From contig OY540813.1 of the NCBI GenBank assembly GCA_961205875.1, forward strand, positions 14,789,001 through 14,853,000: a stretch of 64,000 nt of DNA, in the 5' to 3' direction. Below are positions 63,301-64,000 of the stretch, one piece after another. Each line of letters starts with the position of its first letter. Position 1 is the stretch's first letter. Both the position numbers and the translations under genes were made by a program. A model generated the notes under the pieces. That model was not told where the DNA came from. It ran no database searches and was given only the letters and a program-made list of their open reading frames with translations. This DNA is from Sialis fuliginosa (lineage: Eukaryota; Arthropoda; Insecta; Megaloptera; Sialidae).

Positions 63301-64000
63301 ATTAACATCCACACAAATAATTCACAACTATATAAAATACAAAAAAGTAATCTGTCACTAAATTATACTCTTTTTTATTGAGTGTTCTTACATCATTATT
63401 AACAAATTCTGCACTTTTAATTACAATTCCTGTGAAGTACAACTGCAGATTAATGCCGCTAAAGAGACACTTCTCGAAAGCAAGTAGGTACTGTAACTTT
63501 AGGGATTGGTGATAATTGAATGCATGTACATTAGGGTATTCCAAAAAAATAAAAACATTCCCGTAAGGATTACCCTGTAATTTAATTTTAAGAGGTGCTG
63601 CAAAGGAAGGATCCCATTTCCTATTTAATAATAACATGGGAAAATGATTTTATAGTGCTAAAGTTGGTATTACTGATTCATGATAACTGATACATTTTTT
63701 TAAGGACATCATTTTATAGAGAATAAAATTTTCTACAAAAGTGTCTCCATTGTTAAGTCTCTCAATTCAACGGATCAAAAGTTACAGGCATTCAAAGTGA
63801 TTTATTTGTTAAAATTTACGTCTAAAAGGCTTTCATGGCTAAATTATTGTCTATGAAAATATGTTAAATGCCAATATTGTAGGAAATTTAATTATCTACA
63901 AAAATAGTCTAAAGAGCTATACTTAAGCGTAAATGCAACGAGTTAAAACTTATAAAAGTTTAATATACATTTTTTTACAAAAATCAACAATATAATGACA
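60356..64000. other. Thioredoxin 3' flank and gene-free end of window
   Basis: Very A+T-rich. A polyadenylation-type aataaa lies near 60.68 kb. A repeat-like block at 60.83-61.36 kb (ctgtctctctgtatatcac, tctacggaaccctatcatgc) resembles a non-LTR retrotransposon tail remnant. An unrecognised open frame lies on the minus strand at 63302-63637. Nothing else was recognised; it could be the 3' untranslated region of a minus-strand gene beyond the window. Confidence 0.45.
63302..63637 (-). CDS. Unrecognised open frame, 111 residues (doubtful)
   Basis: An uninterrupted minus-strand frame starting MLLLNRKWDPSFAAPLKIKL. The middle (LKLQYLLAFEKCLFSGINLQ) is hydrophobic, and it ends with a membrane-like segment (FVFYIVVNYLCGC). 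Its section 63.42-63.62 kb is less A+T-rich than the surroundings, which is the only positive sign. I recognise no family, and no splice partners are evident. It may be chance or part of a long untranslated region. Confidence 0.15.
   Translation of the reverse strand: MLLLNRKWDPSFAAPLKIKLQGNPYGNVFIFLEYPNVHAFNYHQSLKLQYLLAFEKCLFSGINLQLYFTGIVIKSAEFVNNDVRTLNKKEYNLVTDYFFVFYIVVNYLCGC

Overview
The window is animal nuclear DNA and most likely from an insect. It is very A+T-rich. Its genes are split by short introns with GT/AG borders, and the proteins closely resemble insect orthologues (an otopetrin proton channel, mbt/PAK4 kinase, Angel, Arp10, Tim44, mitochondrial thioredoxin). Many short inverted-repeat transposons sit in introns and spacers. 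The base composition and repeat style would suit Hemiptera, but that is only an impression; the sequence does not fix the order or species.

Layout. 1-6.6 kb has no recognised gene and holds repeat debris. 6.6-22.2 kb (+) is an otopetrin-type proton channel gene with two alternative beginnings. 22.2-26.1 kb is its 3' flank. 26.2-28.5 kb holds decayed partial duplicates of the 3' half of eEF1-gamma. 28.8-34.9 kb (-) is the intact eEF1-gamma gene. 35.6-36.5 kb (+) is calcineurin B. 36.5-40.3 kb is spacer with transposons, including a small Penelope-like fragment carrying a hammerhead-like motif. 40.3-43.8 kb (-) is Angel, a CCR4-related exo/endonuclease-phosphatase family protein. 44.0-47.7 kb (+) is Arp10 of dynactin. 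47.7-51.1 kb is spacer. 51.1-54.6 kb (-) is the group II PAK kinase mbt/PAK4. 56.4-57.9 kb (-) is TIM44. 58.6-59.9 kb (+) is TMEM218, followed only 42 bases later by an intronless mitochondrial thioredoxin (59.9-60.4 kb). 60.4-64 kb has no recognised gene.

The genes are mainly housekeeping or signalling genes and do not form one pathway. Several are head to head: eEF1-gamma/calcineurin B, Angel/Arp10 (start codons about 200 bases apart) and TIM44/TMEM218. TIM44 and thioredoxin are both mitochondrial. Coding models were assembled by hand by joining open segments at GT/AG sites and checking phase. They give full-length proteins (859 or 710, about 403, 170, 709, 375, 626, 430, 111 and 142 residues) with no internal stop.

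No clearly new multi-gene system was found. The most unusual structures are a 284-base perfect palindrome with hammerhead-like cores, the Penelope-like insertion with a near-canonical hammerhead, the scrambled eEF1-gamma 3' duplicates, the dual N-terminus of the otopetrin gene, and the tight TMEM218-thioredoxin arrangement.
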